The translations under genes were made by a program, and so were the position numbers. From contig NZ_LIQZ01000064.1 in the NCBI RefSeq assembly GCF_001418655.1, positions 1-45,796 on the forward strand: a stretch of DNA of 45,796 nt, given 5' to 3'. Shown here piece by piece: positions 7,987 to 15,214 of this stretch (position 1 is the stretch's first letter; every line of letters starts with the position of its first letter). The stretch comes from Streptomyces phaeochromogenes (GTDB lineage Bacteria; Actinomycetota; Actinomycetes; Streptomycetales; Streptomycetaceae). The notes beneath the pieces are model-generated. The model saw nothing but the letters and a program-made list of their open reading frames with translations. It had not been told where the DNA came from and ran no database searches.

Positions 7987-9201
7987 GTGGCTCACATCGC
8001 ATTCTTCATCCTCCCTGTTCCCGGGCATGTGAATCCGACACTGGGAGTGGCCGAGGAACTTGTGGCCCGCGGTCACCGGGTGACCTACGCACTTCCCGAG
8101 GACATCGCCGAACGCGCGGTCCGTGTCGGCGCCAAAGTGGTCGAGTACCCCATGGACAAGGAGCGGTTCCGCACCCATATGGTGCCGCAGCAGAATTCCG
8201 ACGAGTACACCGACAAGGATGAAATACTCCGAGTGCTGGAATGGCTGCTGGACATGACCCGCCGGACCGTGGCGCCACTGGAGAGGCATTTCACCGGCGA
8301 CCGTCCCGATGTGATCGTGCACGACCCGTCCTCGTTCTGGGTGGGACGTATCCTCGCCGACCGGTGGGGGATACCAGCCATCCGGAGTACACCCACGTAC
8401 GCCGCCAACGAGCACTGGTCGATGCAGCCCGACGCCGAGGCGGCCGGACCGCCCGACGAACCGGCCCTCCGGGAGCTGGTCGCCGGAATCGACCGGCTGC
8501 TGCGCGAGCAGGGGATCGAGGACGACGCGACCACCTTCACCGGGCACGTCCACAGCGGTCCGGCCCTGCTCTACATGCCGCGGTACTTCCAGTACGCCGG
8601 GGACACCTTCGACGACCAGCACCACTTCGTCGGACCCTGCGCACCCCGTGCCTCCATTCACGGCACATGGGAGCCACCTCGCGACGGCAGGCCGCTCGTC
8701 ATGGTGAGCATGGGGACCCTCTACAACAAGCGGCCGGAGTTCTTCCACGCGTGCGTCGAGGCGTTCCGCGACGAACCCTGGAACATCCTCCTGGTCCTCG
8801 GCGGCGGGCTGGCTGCCGAGGACCTCGGCCCGCTGCCGGACAACGTCCTGGTGCGGGACTTCGTGCCGCTCGCGGACGTGTTCCCGCACACGGACCTGGT
8901 GGTGAACCACGGCGGGATGAGCACGGCCATGGAGGCCTTCTCCTACGGCGTCCCCGTACTGGCCGTACCGGTCATGACGGAGCCGAGGGCCACCGCGCGG
9001 CGGATCGCCGAACTCGGGCTGGGCGCCCAGCTGACCGGCACGCAGGTCACGGCGGCGAACCTGCGAGACACCGCACTGCGGGTCCTCGCGGACGACGGAA
9101 CACGGGAGCGGCTGCGCCAGATGCGCACGCGGATCCAGACGGCCGGCGGCGCCACCGCGGCGGCCACCGTCATCGAGGAACTGCTGCCGACGAACCGCTG
9201 A
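7987..9201 (+). CDS. Macrolide-type (MGT, GT1 family) glycosyltransferase
   Basis: A 404-residue GT-B glycosyltransferase. The N-terminus HIAFFILPVPGHVNPTLGVAEEL is the acceptor-side signature of the MGT group (OleD, OleI, MgtA and polyketide sugar transferases). The C-terminal donor domain has LVMVSMGTLYNK and the nucleotide-binding VVNHGGMSTAMEAFSYGVPVLAVP region. It starts with GTG 7987 after an AAGG site. It is followed by the epimerase and transaldolase-like genes on the same strand. The natural role could be attaching the branched deoxysugar to a product, or inactivating macrolides by glycosylation; the adjacent ABC-F gene makes a resistance role plausible. Donor and acceptor are not determinable here. 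Confidence 0.88.
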   Translation: MAHIAFFILPVPGHVNPTLGVAEELVARGHRVTYALPEDIAERAVRVGAKVVEYPMDKERFRTHMVPQQNSDEYTDKDEILRVLEWLLDMTRRTVAPLERHFTGDRPDVIVHDPSSFWVGRILADRWGIPAIRSTPTYAANEHWSMQPDAEAAGPPDEPALRELVAGIDRLLREQGIEDDATTFTGHVHSGPALLYMPRYFQYAGDTFDDQHHFVGPCAPRASIHGTWEPPRDGRPLVMVSMGTLYNKRPEFFHACVEAFRDEPWNILLVLGGGLAAEDLGPLPDNVLVRDFVPLADVFPHTDLVVNHGGMSTAMEAFSYGVPVLAVPVMTEPRATARRIAELGLGAQLTGTQVTAANLRDTALRVLADDGTRERLRQMRTRIQTAGGATAAATVIEELLPTNR

Positions 9202-9255
9202 ACGTATCCGTCTGCGCGAAGAGCGCCCATCCTCCGACCAGTGGGAAACGGCACC

Positions 9256-9864
9256 ATGCTCATCACCGAAACAGCCGTCCGCGACGCCTACCGCATCCAG
9301 CCGGAGCCCCACCGCGACCAACGTGGCCGGCTCTACGAGGCGCTGCGCCACGAGTCACTGCGAGCGGCCACCGGACACGCCTTCGAGGTCCGGCAGGTCA
9401 ACTTCACGGTCTCCCACCGCAACGTCCTGCGCGGCATCCACGGCACCACGCTGCCGCCCGGGCAGGGCAAGATCGTGACCTGCGTGAGAGGCGCCGCACT
9501 CACCATGGTCGTCGACCTCAGGGTCGGCTCACCGACCTTCGGCCGCCACGACGTCCTCCGACAGGACCCGGACAGCGCCACCGCCGTGTACCTGCCCGAC
9601 GGGCTGGGCCTGGCCTATGTCGCGCTGAGCGACGACACCTGTATGAACTACCTGTGCACGCGTGAGTACGTCCACGGCACCATCATCGATGTCGACGCCC
9701 TCGACCCCGCCCTGGGGCTTCCGTGGAATCTGGCCGAGCCCCCGATCAGATCCGCCCGGGACGCAGCGGCCAGGTCCCTCGCCGAGGCAGCCTCAGACGG
9801 ATCGCTGCCGACGTACGAGGAATGCGTGCGTACGTATCAGGCCCTGCCCGTCCACAGCGAGTGA
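9256..9864 (+). CDS. dTDP-4-keto-6-deoxyhexose 3,5-epimerase (RmlC family)
   Basis: A 202-residue cupin of the RmlC/EryBVII type, at the family's usual length. NVLRGIHGT carries the catalytic histidine, GQGKIVTCVRG the conserved lysine, and MNYLCT the tyrosine region. The LGLPWN ending of the active-site lid is also present. It converts a D- to an L-configured 4-keto sugar by epimerising C-5 and possibly C-3. The start at ATG 9256, with GGGA eight bases upstream, is preferred over an in-frame GTG at 9241. The stop overlaps the GTG of the next gene, so the two are translationally coupled. Confidence 0.87.
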   Translation: MLITETAVRDAYRIQPEPHRDQRGRLYEALRHESLRAATGHAFEVRQVNFTVSHRNVLRGIHGTTLPPGQGKIVTCVRGAALTMVVDLRVGSPTFGRHDVLRQDPDSATAVYLPDGLGLAYVALSDDTCMNYLCTREYVHGTIIDVDALDPALGLPWNLAEPPIRSARDAAARSLAEAASDGSLPTYEECVRTYQALPVHSE

Positions 9865-10964
9865 ACGCGCGGTCAGGGGACATGACGGAGAGATCCCGGC
9901 AGGCGGTCGAGCTGGCGGCGGAAGGCGTCTGCCTGTGTGTGGAGGGGACGACCCGCGAACTCCAGCGCACCGGCCGTTTCGCGGAGTTGCTCCGTGAGCT
10001 GGGCGCGTGCGCCGTCGCCGCCCAGCCCGCCGCGGTGGCCGAGGCGGTACGCAACGGCGACGCCTACCAGGCCCACTTGTCCGACCTCGCGTCACGGCGG
10101 GTGTCGACCGGCGAAGCGGTGCACAGCCTGCTGTACGAGGACGCACGTGCCGCCTGCGACAAGCTGCTGCCGCACTACCGCAAGAGCGCCGGACTGTGTG
10201 CCTGTGTCTTCGTACCACTGGACCCGTACGCAGACGGCCGCAGGGCGGTCGCGGAGGCCTCGGCGTTGTGGTGGACGGTGGACCGGCCCAACGCGGTGGT
10301 GTCCGTGCACGTGGCGCACGGCGAGGGGCCGCTGGTCGGCGATCTGCTGGCGCGGGGCATCAGCGTCGATGTCCGGTCGCTGTTCACGCTCGAACAGTTC
10401 GATCGGCTCTTCGAGGAGTTCCTCAGCGGTCTGGAGCGGGCCCGCGACGCCGGGTGCGAGCTGTCGGGGATCCACTTCGCGGCCTCTGTCCCGCTACGGC
10501 TGCTGGACGAGTCGATCGCGGCCCGGCTCGGCCTCACGGCGCGGCGCGAGGACTGGGCGGTGGCGGTTGCCCGGCTGCTGCACCACCGCCGCGAGCAGCT
10601 GATGGACGGCGCCCGCTGGCGGTCGCTGGTCCGCGCGGGCGTCCGTCCCCCACACTTCGTCTGGTCCTCACACGCGGCGCCCGTGACGGAAGCGGTGCAC
10701 TACTTGGAGGAGCTGGTGGCCTGGAACAGCGTCTTCTCGGCGGGGCCGGGGACGCTGCGCGCCGTGCGCAGCCGGGCCGAGCTGCGCGGCGACTCCGTCA
10801 GCGGTACGGAGACGTGTTCGCGGCAGGTGCTGTCCACCCTTCACCACCACGGAGTCGACCTGTACGACCTCGGCCTTGAGCTGCAGCAGACTCAGCTCAA
10901 GGCCGCACGCGCCGAGTGGACCGAACTGAGCGAGGCCGTCGAGGCCTTGCTCAGGCGGGCCTGA
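9861..10964 (+). CDS. Transaldolase homologue lacking catalytic residues (pseudoenzyme)
   Basis: At 367 residues it matches actinobacterial transaldolase along its whole length: the ALWWTVDRPN block, GISVDVRSLFTLEQF (family GI.VNVTLIFSLE.Y), SGLERARDAG, then LVAWNSVFSAGPGTL and ELRGDSVSGT. Catalytic positions are changed. The family WLDD is here CVEG, the TTNPTIF asparagine is glutamine (AAQPAAV), the FIKIPAT Schiff-base lysine strand reads VVSVHVA with no lysine, and N-V-T is D-V-R. It therefore cannot act as a normal class I transaldolase. GTG 9861 overlaps the epimerase stop (GTGA), tying it to the sugar genes; ATG 9882 is an alternative start. It may bind a sugar phosphate or a partner protein, but that is inference. 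Confidence 0.75.
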   Translation: MNARSGDMTERSRQAVELAAEGVCLCVEGTTRELQRTGRFAELLRELGACAVAAQPAAVAEAVRNGDAYQAHLSDLASRRVSTGEAVHSLLYEDARAACDKLLPHYRKSAGLCACVFVPLDPYADGRRAVAEASALWWTVDRPNAVVSVHVAHGEGPLVGDLLARGISVDVRSLFTLEQFDRLFEEFLSGLERARDAGCELSGIHFAASVPLRLLDESIAARLGLTARREDWAVAVARLLHHRREQLMDGARWRSLVRAGVRPPHFVWSSHAAPVTEAVHYLEELVAWNSVFSAGPGTLRAVRSRAELRGDSVSGTETCSRQVLSTLHHHGVDLYDLGLELQQTQLKAARAEWTELSEAVEALLRRA

Positions 10965-10970
10965 CCGACA

Positions 10971-12659
10971 TCACCGGGCTCCCGAGGAGCGGCCGTCGGG
11001 AGTCCCCGGGCAGCGTGTCCCGAAGGCGGCGACCCGCCCCTCGCGCAGCATCATCCGGGATCCGGCGAACCGGCGCTGCATCCGCCGGTCGTGCGTGACG
11101 ACGACCACGGCACCCTGATAGTCCGTCAACGCCTGTTCCAGTTCCTCGACCAGGGCGGGCGACAGGTGATTGGTCGGCTCGTCAAGCAGCAGCAGGTCGA
11201 TCGGGTCACTCACCAGCCGGGCGAGTTCGAGCCTGCGGCGTTGTCCGTAGGACAGCTCTCCCATCCGTTGCCGCAGATCGTCCGGGCCGAACAGTCCGAG
11301 GGAGAGCAGCGCCTCGACGTGATCGTCCGGGTGCCCGCTCCGCCCCTGGGCGAAGGCCTGAGGCACGGTCAGGCCCGGCGGCCAGGACGTGGGTTCCTGC
11401 CGCAGGTGTCCGACCCGCCCGCTCACCACCACCGAACCGTCGTCGGGCGGCAGTTCCCCGGCCAGCAGGCGCAGGAGAGTGGTCTTGCCCGCCCCGTTGG
11501 AACCGGTGACCAGCAGTCGCTCGCCGGGACGAATGCGCAGCGACTTGACCCGCAGGCGATCGCCGACCCGTACTTCTTCGAGCTCGGCCACCGTGTCCTT
11601 GGCCGTCTCCTGGTCCGCGGTGGCGATACGGGCGGTGAACGCGAGTGCGTCGGCAGGACGGGCGACGGGCGTCTCCGTCAGCCGGGCCACCCGTTCCTTG
11701 GCGTTGCGGATCCGGGACGTCGCGCCGTGCACGCGACCGCGTGACCGGAACTGGCCCGCCCCGAAGACGGCGAGGGGCAACTTGCGCGGTATGCCGTCCA
11801 TCCGCTGTACCTGCGTGGCCACCAACTGCCGGTTGTGGTCGAGTTCGGTGCGCCACTGCTCGTACTCGCGCAGCCGCCGGCGGCGTTCCGCCGCCTTGGC
11901 GGACAGATAGCCGTCGTAGCCGTCCCCGAAGCGGGTGACCCGGCCTGAGCCGACCTCCAGGATGGTGGTGGTGAGCCGTTCCAGGAACACCCGGTCGTGG
12001 GTGACCGCGACAACGGTGCCCTGATAGCGGCGCAGATACTCCTCCAGCCATGTCACCGCCCGTTCGTCCAGGTCGTTGGTCGGCTCGTCCAGGAGCAGCA
12101 GTTCGGGTGCCGATGCGAGTGTCCCGGCCAGTGCCAGGCGAGAGCGCTCACCCCCGGAAAGGGTCGCGAGCGTCCTGTCCCGCTCCAGGTCCGGCAGGCC
12201 GACGTGGTGCAGCATGATGTCCACCCGCGAGTCGGCCTCGTACCCGCCGCGGCCCTGATAGCGCTCCATCAACTCTGCGTAGGCCTTGAGTTGCTTGGCG
12301 AGTTCTTCGTCCGACCGTGTCTGGTCGGCCAGTTCGGCCTCGGCCGCTCGCAACTGCCTCTCCAGCTCCCGCAGTTCGGCCAGCGCGAGATCGACGGCGT
12401 CCTGGACGACGGCGTTCTCCGGCAGATCCAGGGACTGCGGCAGATATCCCACACCGCCGGGCGCGACCACGGTCACCGTCCCGTTGTCGGGGGTGTCCCG
12501 CCCCGCCATCAGCCTGAGCAGCGTGGACTTGCCGGATCCGTTGTCACCGACGATGCCGATCTTCTCGCCGGGCTTGACGGTGCAGTCCACGTGGTCGAGT
12601 ACTACACGGTCCTGGTACCGCTTGGTGATGTCATGCAGGGCGAATTGGGCGGAGCTCAC
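10971..12659 (-). CDS. ABC-F family ATP-binding protein (macrolide/ribosome-protection type)
   Basis: A 562-residue soluble protein with two ATP-binding domains and no membrane segment. Domain 1 has GDNGSGKST, LSGGERSRLALA and LLLLDEPTNDLD. Domain 2 has GSNGAGKTT, a variant signature LSYGQRRRLELA and LLLLDEPTNHLS. Between them is the charged helical linker (about residues 230-310) that contacts the ribosome in this family. The duplicated-NBD layout matches OleB/TlrC/SrmB, self-resistance proteins of macrolide producers. GTG 12659 has a perfect AGGAGG eight bases upstream. It ends 6 bases from the convergent transaldolase-like gene. Its presence beside a macrolide-type glycosyltransferase and deoxysugar genes suggests self-protection or antibiotic resistance; the antibiotic is unknown. 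Confidence 0.88.
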   Translation of the reverse strand: MSSAQFALHDITKRYQDRVVLDHVDCTVKPGEKIGIVGDNGSGKSTLLRLMAGRDTPDNGTVTVVAPGGVGYLPQSLDLPENAVVQDAVDLALAELRELERQLRAAEAELADQTRSDEELAKQLKAYAELMERYQGRGGYEADSRVDIMLHHVGLPDLERDRTLATLSGGERSRLALAGTLASAPELLLLDEPTNDLDERAVTWLEEYLRRYQGTVVAVTHDRVFLERLTTTILEVGSGRVTRFGDGYDGYLSAKAAERRRRLREYEQWRTELDHNRQLVATQVQRMDGIPRKLPLAVFGAGQFRSRGRVHGATSRIRNAKERVARLTETPVARPADALAFTARIATADQETAKDTVAELEEVRVGDRLRVKSLRIRPGERLLVTGSNGAGKTTLLRLLAGELPPDDGSVVVSGRVGHLRQEPTSWPPGLTVPQAFAQGRSGHPDDHVEALLSLGLFGPDDLRQRMGELSYGQRRRLELARLVSDPIDLLLLDEPTNHLSPALVEELEQALTDYQGAVVVVTHDRRMQRRFAGSRMMLREGRVAAFGTRCPGTPDGRSSGAR

Positions 12660-12999
12660 GCAGGGGTCCTCCTGATCACAGTTGAGTGCGGGATGCCGTG
12701 CCCGCGTACACCACAACCGCCGGGGAAGCCCTCGACTAAAAAGCCCAAACGGCCGAACACCGGGGCGAGGCATTGTGGAGGTACACGGAAATACGTGACA
12801 GCGGAGTCGCGCTCGACGCCATCACGTATTTACTCAACTCTCACAGAGAACCCATAGCGAAAAACGTATCACAACCACGAAGGCTGCCTGCTGGAGTGCG
12901 GAAGATGTGCCACGACTTCAGTCGTACGACGCCGCGTTCGACCGGCGCCCGGGCTGCGAACAGCGCTCGAGTCGAACGAGAGTTGAAACGGACACGAAG
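12660..12999. other. Leader region of the ABC-F gene and intergenic spacer
   Basis: About 340 bases with no credible separate gene. On the minus strand, an ATG at 12773 is in frame with the ABC-F gene but has no ribosome site. Just downstream of it lies a short GC-rich stem (GGCC...GGCT) followed by TTTTT around 12730-12745. A 5-base inverted repeat CCTCG/CGAGG encloses this. Such a leader could act as an attenuator, as reported for some ABC-F genes, but the pairing is weak. Confidence 0.3.
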
Positions 13000-13028
13000 A
13001 CGACGGCCGGCGCGAGGCCGGCCGTCGT
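13000..13028. terminator. Strong stem-loop downstream of the esterase gene
   Basis: ACGACGGCCGGC and GCCGGCCGTCGT form a perfect 12-base stem with a 5-base GCGAG loop. It lies 74-102 bases beyond the stop of the minus-strand acetylxylan esterase gene. No T-run follows. It is the likely end of the xylanase-esterase transcript. Confidence 0.75.
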
Positions 13029-13101
13029 TGCGGGCATGCCGCCGGGACGACACCTCATGGGTGGTGCGCGGAGGGCGTACAGGGGACGCCGGAGCGGCCT
13101 G

Positions 13102-13788
13102 TCAGGGGGCTACGGCGCGGCCGGTCTGCGGCGAGATTCTGCCTGCGCACAGGCCCCGGGCGGTCAACCCCTGCGCGATACGGGGGATCGCGGCCCGCGT
13201 GTTGGCGGACCAGTCGTGCATGAGGATGACTTGACCGTTGCCGAGCCGTCCGGCGGCCTGCACGATGGCATCCGCGCCGGCGCCGTTCCAGTCCTGTGAG
13301 TCCACGTCCCAGATGATCTCGGTCAGGCCGTACTTGGCCTCGACTGCCTTCACCGTCGAGTTGGTCTCGCCGTAGGGCGGCCGGAACAGCTTCGGCGTAC
13401 CGCCGCCTGCGGCCGCGATCGCCTGCTGGGTCCGGGATATCTCCGAGTCGATCTGTGACTGGCCGAGCTGGGGCAGGTGCGGGTGGGTGTAGCTGTGATT
13501 GCCGACCCACATACCGGCGTTGACCTGCGCCCGTACCTGGGACGGGTTGGCGGCGGCGTACTGGCCCTGGTTGAACATCGTGGCCCGTAGCCCGTTCTGC
13601 GTGAGCGCGTTGAGCAGGGCCGGTGTGTTGCCGGACGGGCCGTCGTCGAAGGTGAGCCCGACGTATCCGTTGCAGGCGGCGGCCTGCGCCGGGGCGGAGC
13701 TGACGGTGAGGCTGCCCGCGGCGACCAGCGCGACGGCGGCGAGCGTCGTCGGCAGGGGATGTAACGCGAGACGTGTCCGGGTGCTCAT
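13102..13788 (-). CDS. axeA: Secreted acetylxylan esterase, CE4 polysaccharide deacetylase
   Basis: A 228-residue secreted enzyme that removes acetyl groups from xylan. A signal peptide with a hydrophobic core ([14 protein letters not shown]) ends at APAQA. The CE4/NodB domain follows: [11 protein letters not shown] carries the catalytic base and a metal-ligand aspartate, [10 protein letters not shown] the two metal histidines, FRPPYGE the third motif, WDVDSQDW the fourth and VILMHDW the last. The mature sequence closely follows Streptomyces lividans AxeA as I remember it, but stops after the catalytic domain, so no cellulose- or xylan-binding domain is present. Its start overlaps the xylanase stop by 4 bases (ATGA). 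The pairing repeats the xylanase B-axeA order known in S. lividans. Confidence 0.9.
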   Translation of the reverse strand: MSTRTRLALHPLPTTLAAVALVAAGSLTVSSAPAQAAACNGYVGLTFDDGPSGNTPALLNALTQNGLRATMFNQGQYAAANPSQVRAQVNAGMWVGNHSYTHPHLPQLGQSQIDSEISRTQQAIAAAGGGTPKLFRPPYGETNSTVKAVEAKYGLTEIIWDVDSQDWNGAGADAIVQAAGRLGNGQVILMHDWSANTRAAIPRIAQGLTARGLCAGRISPQTGRAVAP

Positions 13789-14456
13789 GCCGACACCGTG
13801 ATGTTGGAGCTGCCGCTGCTCTGGTACCCCTCTGTCGCGAGGATCATGTAGTAGCTGAAGCTGCCGAGGCGCATTCCCGCTCGCGCCCAGGCGTCGAAGT
13901 GGTTGCCGGTGGTGATGGTGCCGCCGGTCCGCTTCGACTGGCGGACACTCCAGTACTGATTGAAGGTCTTCGTGCCTTCGACGGACGGGGCGTTGTACCG
14001 CGTCGTCTGATAGATGTCGTAAGTGCCGCCGTCACTGGTGACGGCGCCCTTGTACGTTCCCGTCGGCCGGTAGGTGCCCCAGTTGTCGACGACGTAGTAC
14101 TCCACGAGCGGGTTGGACGTCCACCCGTAGAGGCACAGGTAGGCGTTGCCGGATGGGCTGAAGGAGCCCGAGTAGGACACGTTCCTGCGGCTGCCGTTGC
14201 TCCAGCCCTTGCCGGCGACGAAGTTCCCGGTGTTCCTCCAGGTGGTGCTGTAGCTCCCGCCGGAGCTGAGGTTCATGGAGACCGTGCCCTGTGCGTCGGT
14301 CCAGAACGAGTAGTAGTAGCCGTTGTTGGTGCCGGTCTGGTTCGTGGTGACGACCGTGTCGGCGCGGGCCGTGCCGGGCAGAGCCAGCGCGGTCGCGGCG
14401 CCCAGCATCATGGCGCAGGCCTGCCTGCGGCTCGGCTGTGCAGGTATGAGGTTCAT
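13785..14456 (-). CDS. Secreted GH11 endo-1,4-beta-xylanase, catalytic domain only
   Basis: A 223-residue precursor that cleaves the xylan backbone outside the cell. The N-terminus [20 protein letters not shown] has a twin arginine before a hydrophobic stretch and a likely ARA cleavage site, suggesting Tat export. The mature beta-jelly-roll carries both catalytic glutamates: the nucleophile in [13 protein letters not shown] and the acid/base in [10 protein letters not shown]. The sequence ends after the catalytic domain, so the C-terminal binding module of XlnB-type enzymes is absent. ATG 14456 has GGAGGAAA eight bases upstream; in-frame codons further upstream are leader. It is the first gene of the two-gene xylan operon with the CE4 esterase. 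Confidence 0.92.
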   Translation of the reverse strand: MNLIPAQPSRRQACAMMLGAATALALPGTARADTVVTTNQTGTNNGYYYSFWTDAQGTVSMNLSSGGSYSTTWRNTGNFVAGKGWSNGSRRNVSYSGSFSPSGNAYLCLYGWTSNPLVEYYVVDNWGTYRPTGTYKGAVTSDGGTYDIYQTTRYNAPSVEGTKTFNQYWSVRQSKRTGGTITTGNHFDAWARAGMRLGSFSYYMILATEGYQSSGSSNITVSA

Positions 14457-14500
14457 GTGCGGGTTTCCTCCGTCTTCCACGGGCGGGGGTTTGGTCCGAC

Positions 14501-14529
14501 AGTGTTGACCTGCACCCGTCAAGCGTCAA
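14501..14529 (-). promoter_or_regulatory. Predicted xylanase promoter
   Basis: On the minus strand TTGACG (14529-14524) is followed 17 bases later by AACACT (14506-14501), an acceptable -35/-10 pair. It would start transcription about 35-40 bases before the xylanase ATG. The inverted repeat at 14532-14553 abuts the -35, where a repressor could block RNA polymerase. Confidence 0.4.
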
Positions 14530-14531
14530 TA

Positions 14532-14558
14532 GTTTCGCCCTCGATTGCGAAACATTCG
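14532..14558. promoter_or_regulatory. Operator candidate next to the xylanase promoter
   Basis: GTTTCGC (14532-14538) and GCGAAAC (14547-14553) form a perfect 7-base inverted repeat with an 8-base gap. Overlapping it, CGAAACATTCG (14548-14558) is a CGAA-N3-TTCG pseudo-palindrome. Streptomyces xylan and glycoside regulators are known to use CGAA...TTCG-like sites, so this is a plausible substrate-responsive repressor site. No regulator gene for it lies next to the operon. Confidence 0.45.
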
Positions 14559-14676
14559 TAGGGGATTCGATGTCCACGAAGGTGATAACACCTGTTCGTT
14601 GGCCTTTTCGGGTTTGTCGATGTGACCATGGGGGTGATGTCTGTTCACTGAAGATCAGATATATGGGTCGCGGCAT

Positions 14677-14687
14677 CGAATGTTTCG
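14677..14687. promoter_or_regulatory. Second CGAA-N3-TTCG operator candidate
   Basis: CGAATGTTTCG is the exact reverse complement of the CGAAACATTCG site by the xylanase promoter. With its flanks it reads TCGAATGTTTCGA, symmetric outside the central three bases. It lies about 220 bases upstream of the xylanase start and may allow looping with the proximal site. Confidence 0.35.
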
Positions 14688-15055
14688 AACTGCCTTACCT
14701 CGACAGAATCGCCCCGGCTGAACCTGGCGGAACGCTCGCTCGCAGAGGTCATCAAGAGCTCATTCGGCGAGGTGTCCACACCTCCGTGGATGGCCAGACC
14801 GAGGCCAGTGCGTTGGCAGCGACGATGCCCTTGACCCTCGGGGAGTTCCGCAGCCTGGGCTCGGGGTCGCTGAAGCCACTCCCGCAGGTCGAGGACCGTT
14901 GGACCTGTCATCCGTACGGCGAGTGCCGTCCTACGGGCTCTGCGGACGCCGACTCCGGCCGTGCCGCCGAGATCCCGCGCGGTCGCAAGGTTGTGCCGAC
15001 CGTGCCCGCGTGGCGGGCCTTGTGTCATGTCGCGGCTCGGGTGATGCGCAGGCAG

Positions 15056-15066
15056 CGAAATGTTCG
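15056..15066. promoter_or_regulatory. Third CGAA-N3-TTCG operator candidate
   Basis: CGAAATGTTCG is followed by AACTG, as is the site at 14677. The wider surroundings (GCA-CGAA...TTCGAACTG...ACCTCG) look like a diverged copy of that site. It lies about 150 bases upstream of the VTC gene, so the same regulator could also reach that operon. Confidence 0.3.
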
Positions 15067-15214
15067 AACTGTGACCTCGGTGTCAACGCGCGCAGTTCAC
15101 CTTGTGGACACCTCGAATACTCCTGGAATTACCCCGCAATTCTCAGTGGCTTCTCACGTACCACCGGTTTCGTGTCCTCTGTCGCCCGACCGGGCCGTAC
15201 GACGAAGGAGGCGC

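Larger units (their letters stand above)
14559..15214. other. Long intergenic region between xylanase operon and VTC operon
   Basis: About 650 bases with no convincing gene. Open frames on both strands lack ribosome sites and consistent third-position bias, and match nothing I recognise. It contains two further CGAA-N3-TTCG sites, listed separately. The plus-strand operon beginning at 15215 must take its promoter from the right part of this region. Confidence 0.5.

Noticed and set aside
6455..8032. 525-codon plus-strand open frame opposite the C-methyltransferase
   Set aside because: Antisense shadow of a gene with clear zinc and SAM motifs; it would also run into the glycosyltransferase start.
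14645..15028. Minus-strand open frame in the xylanase-VTC gap, considered as transposase debris
   Set aside because: I could not match it to any transposase or other family block.
14570..15214. Possible long N-terminal extension of the VTC protein
   Set aside because: Poor third-position bias and no homology; a strong GAAGGAGG lies right before ATG 15215.
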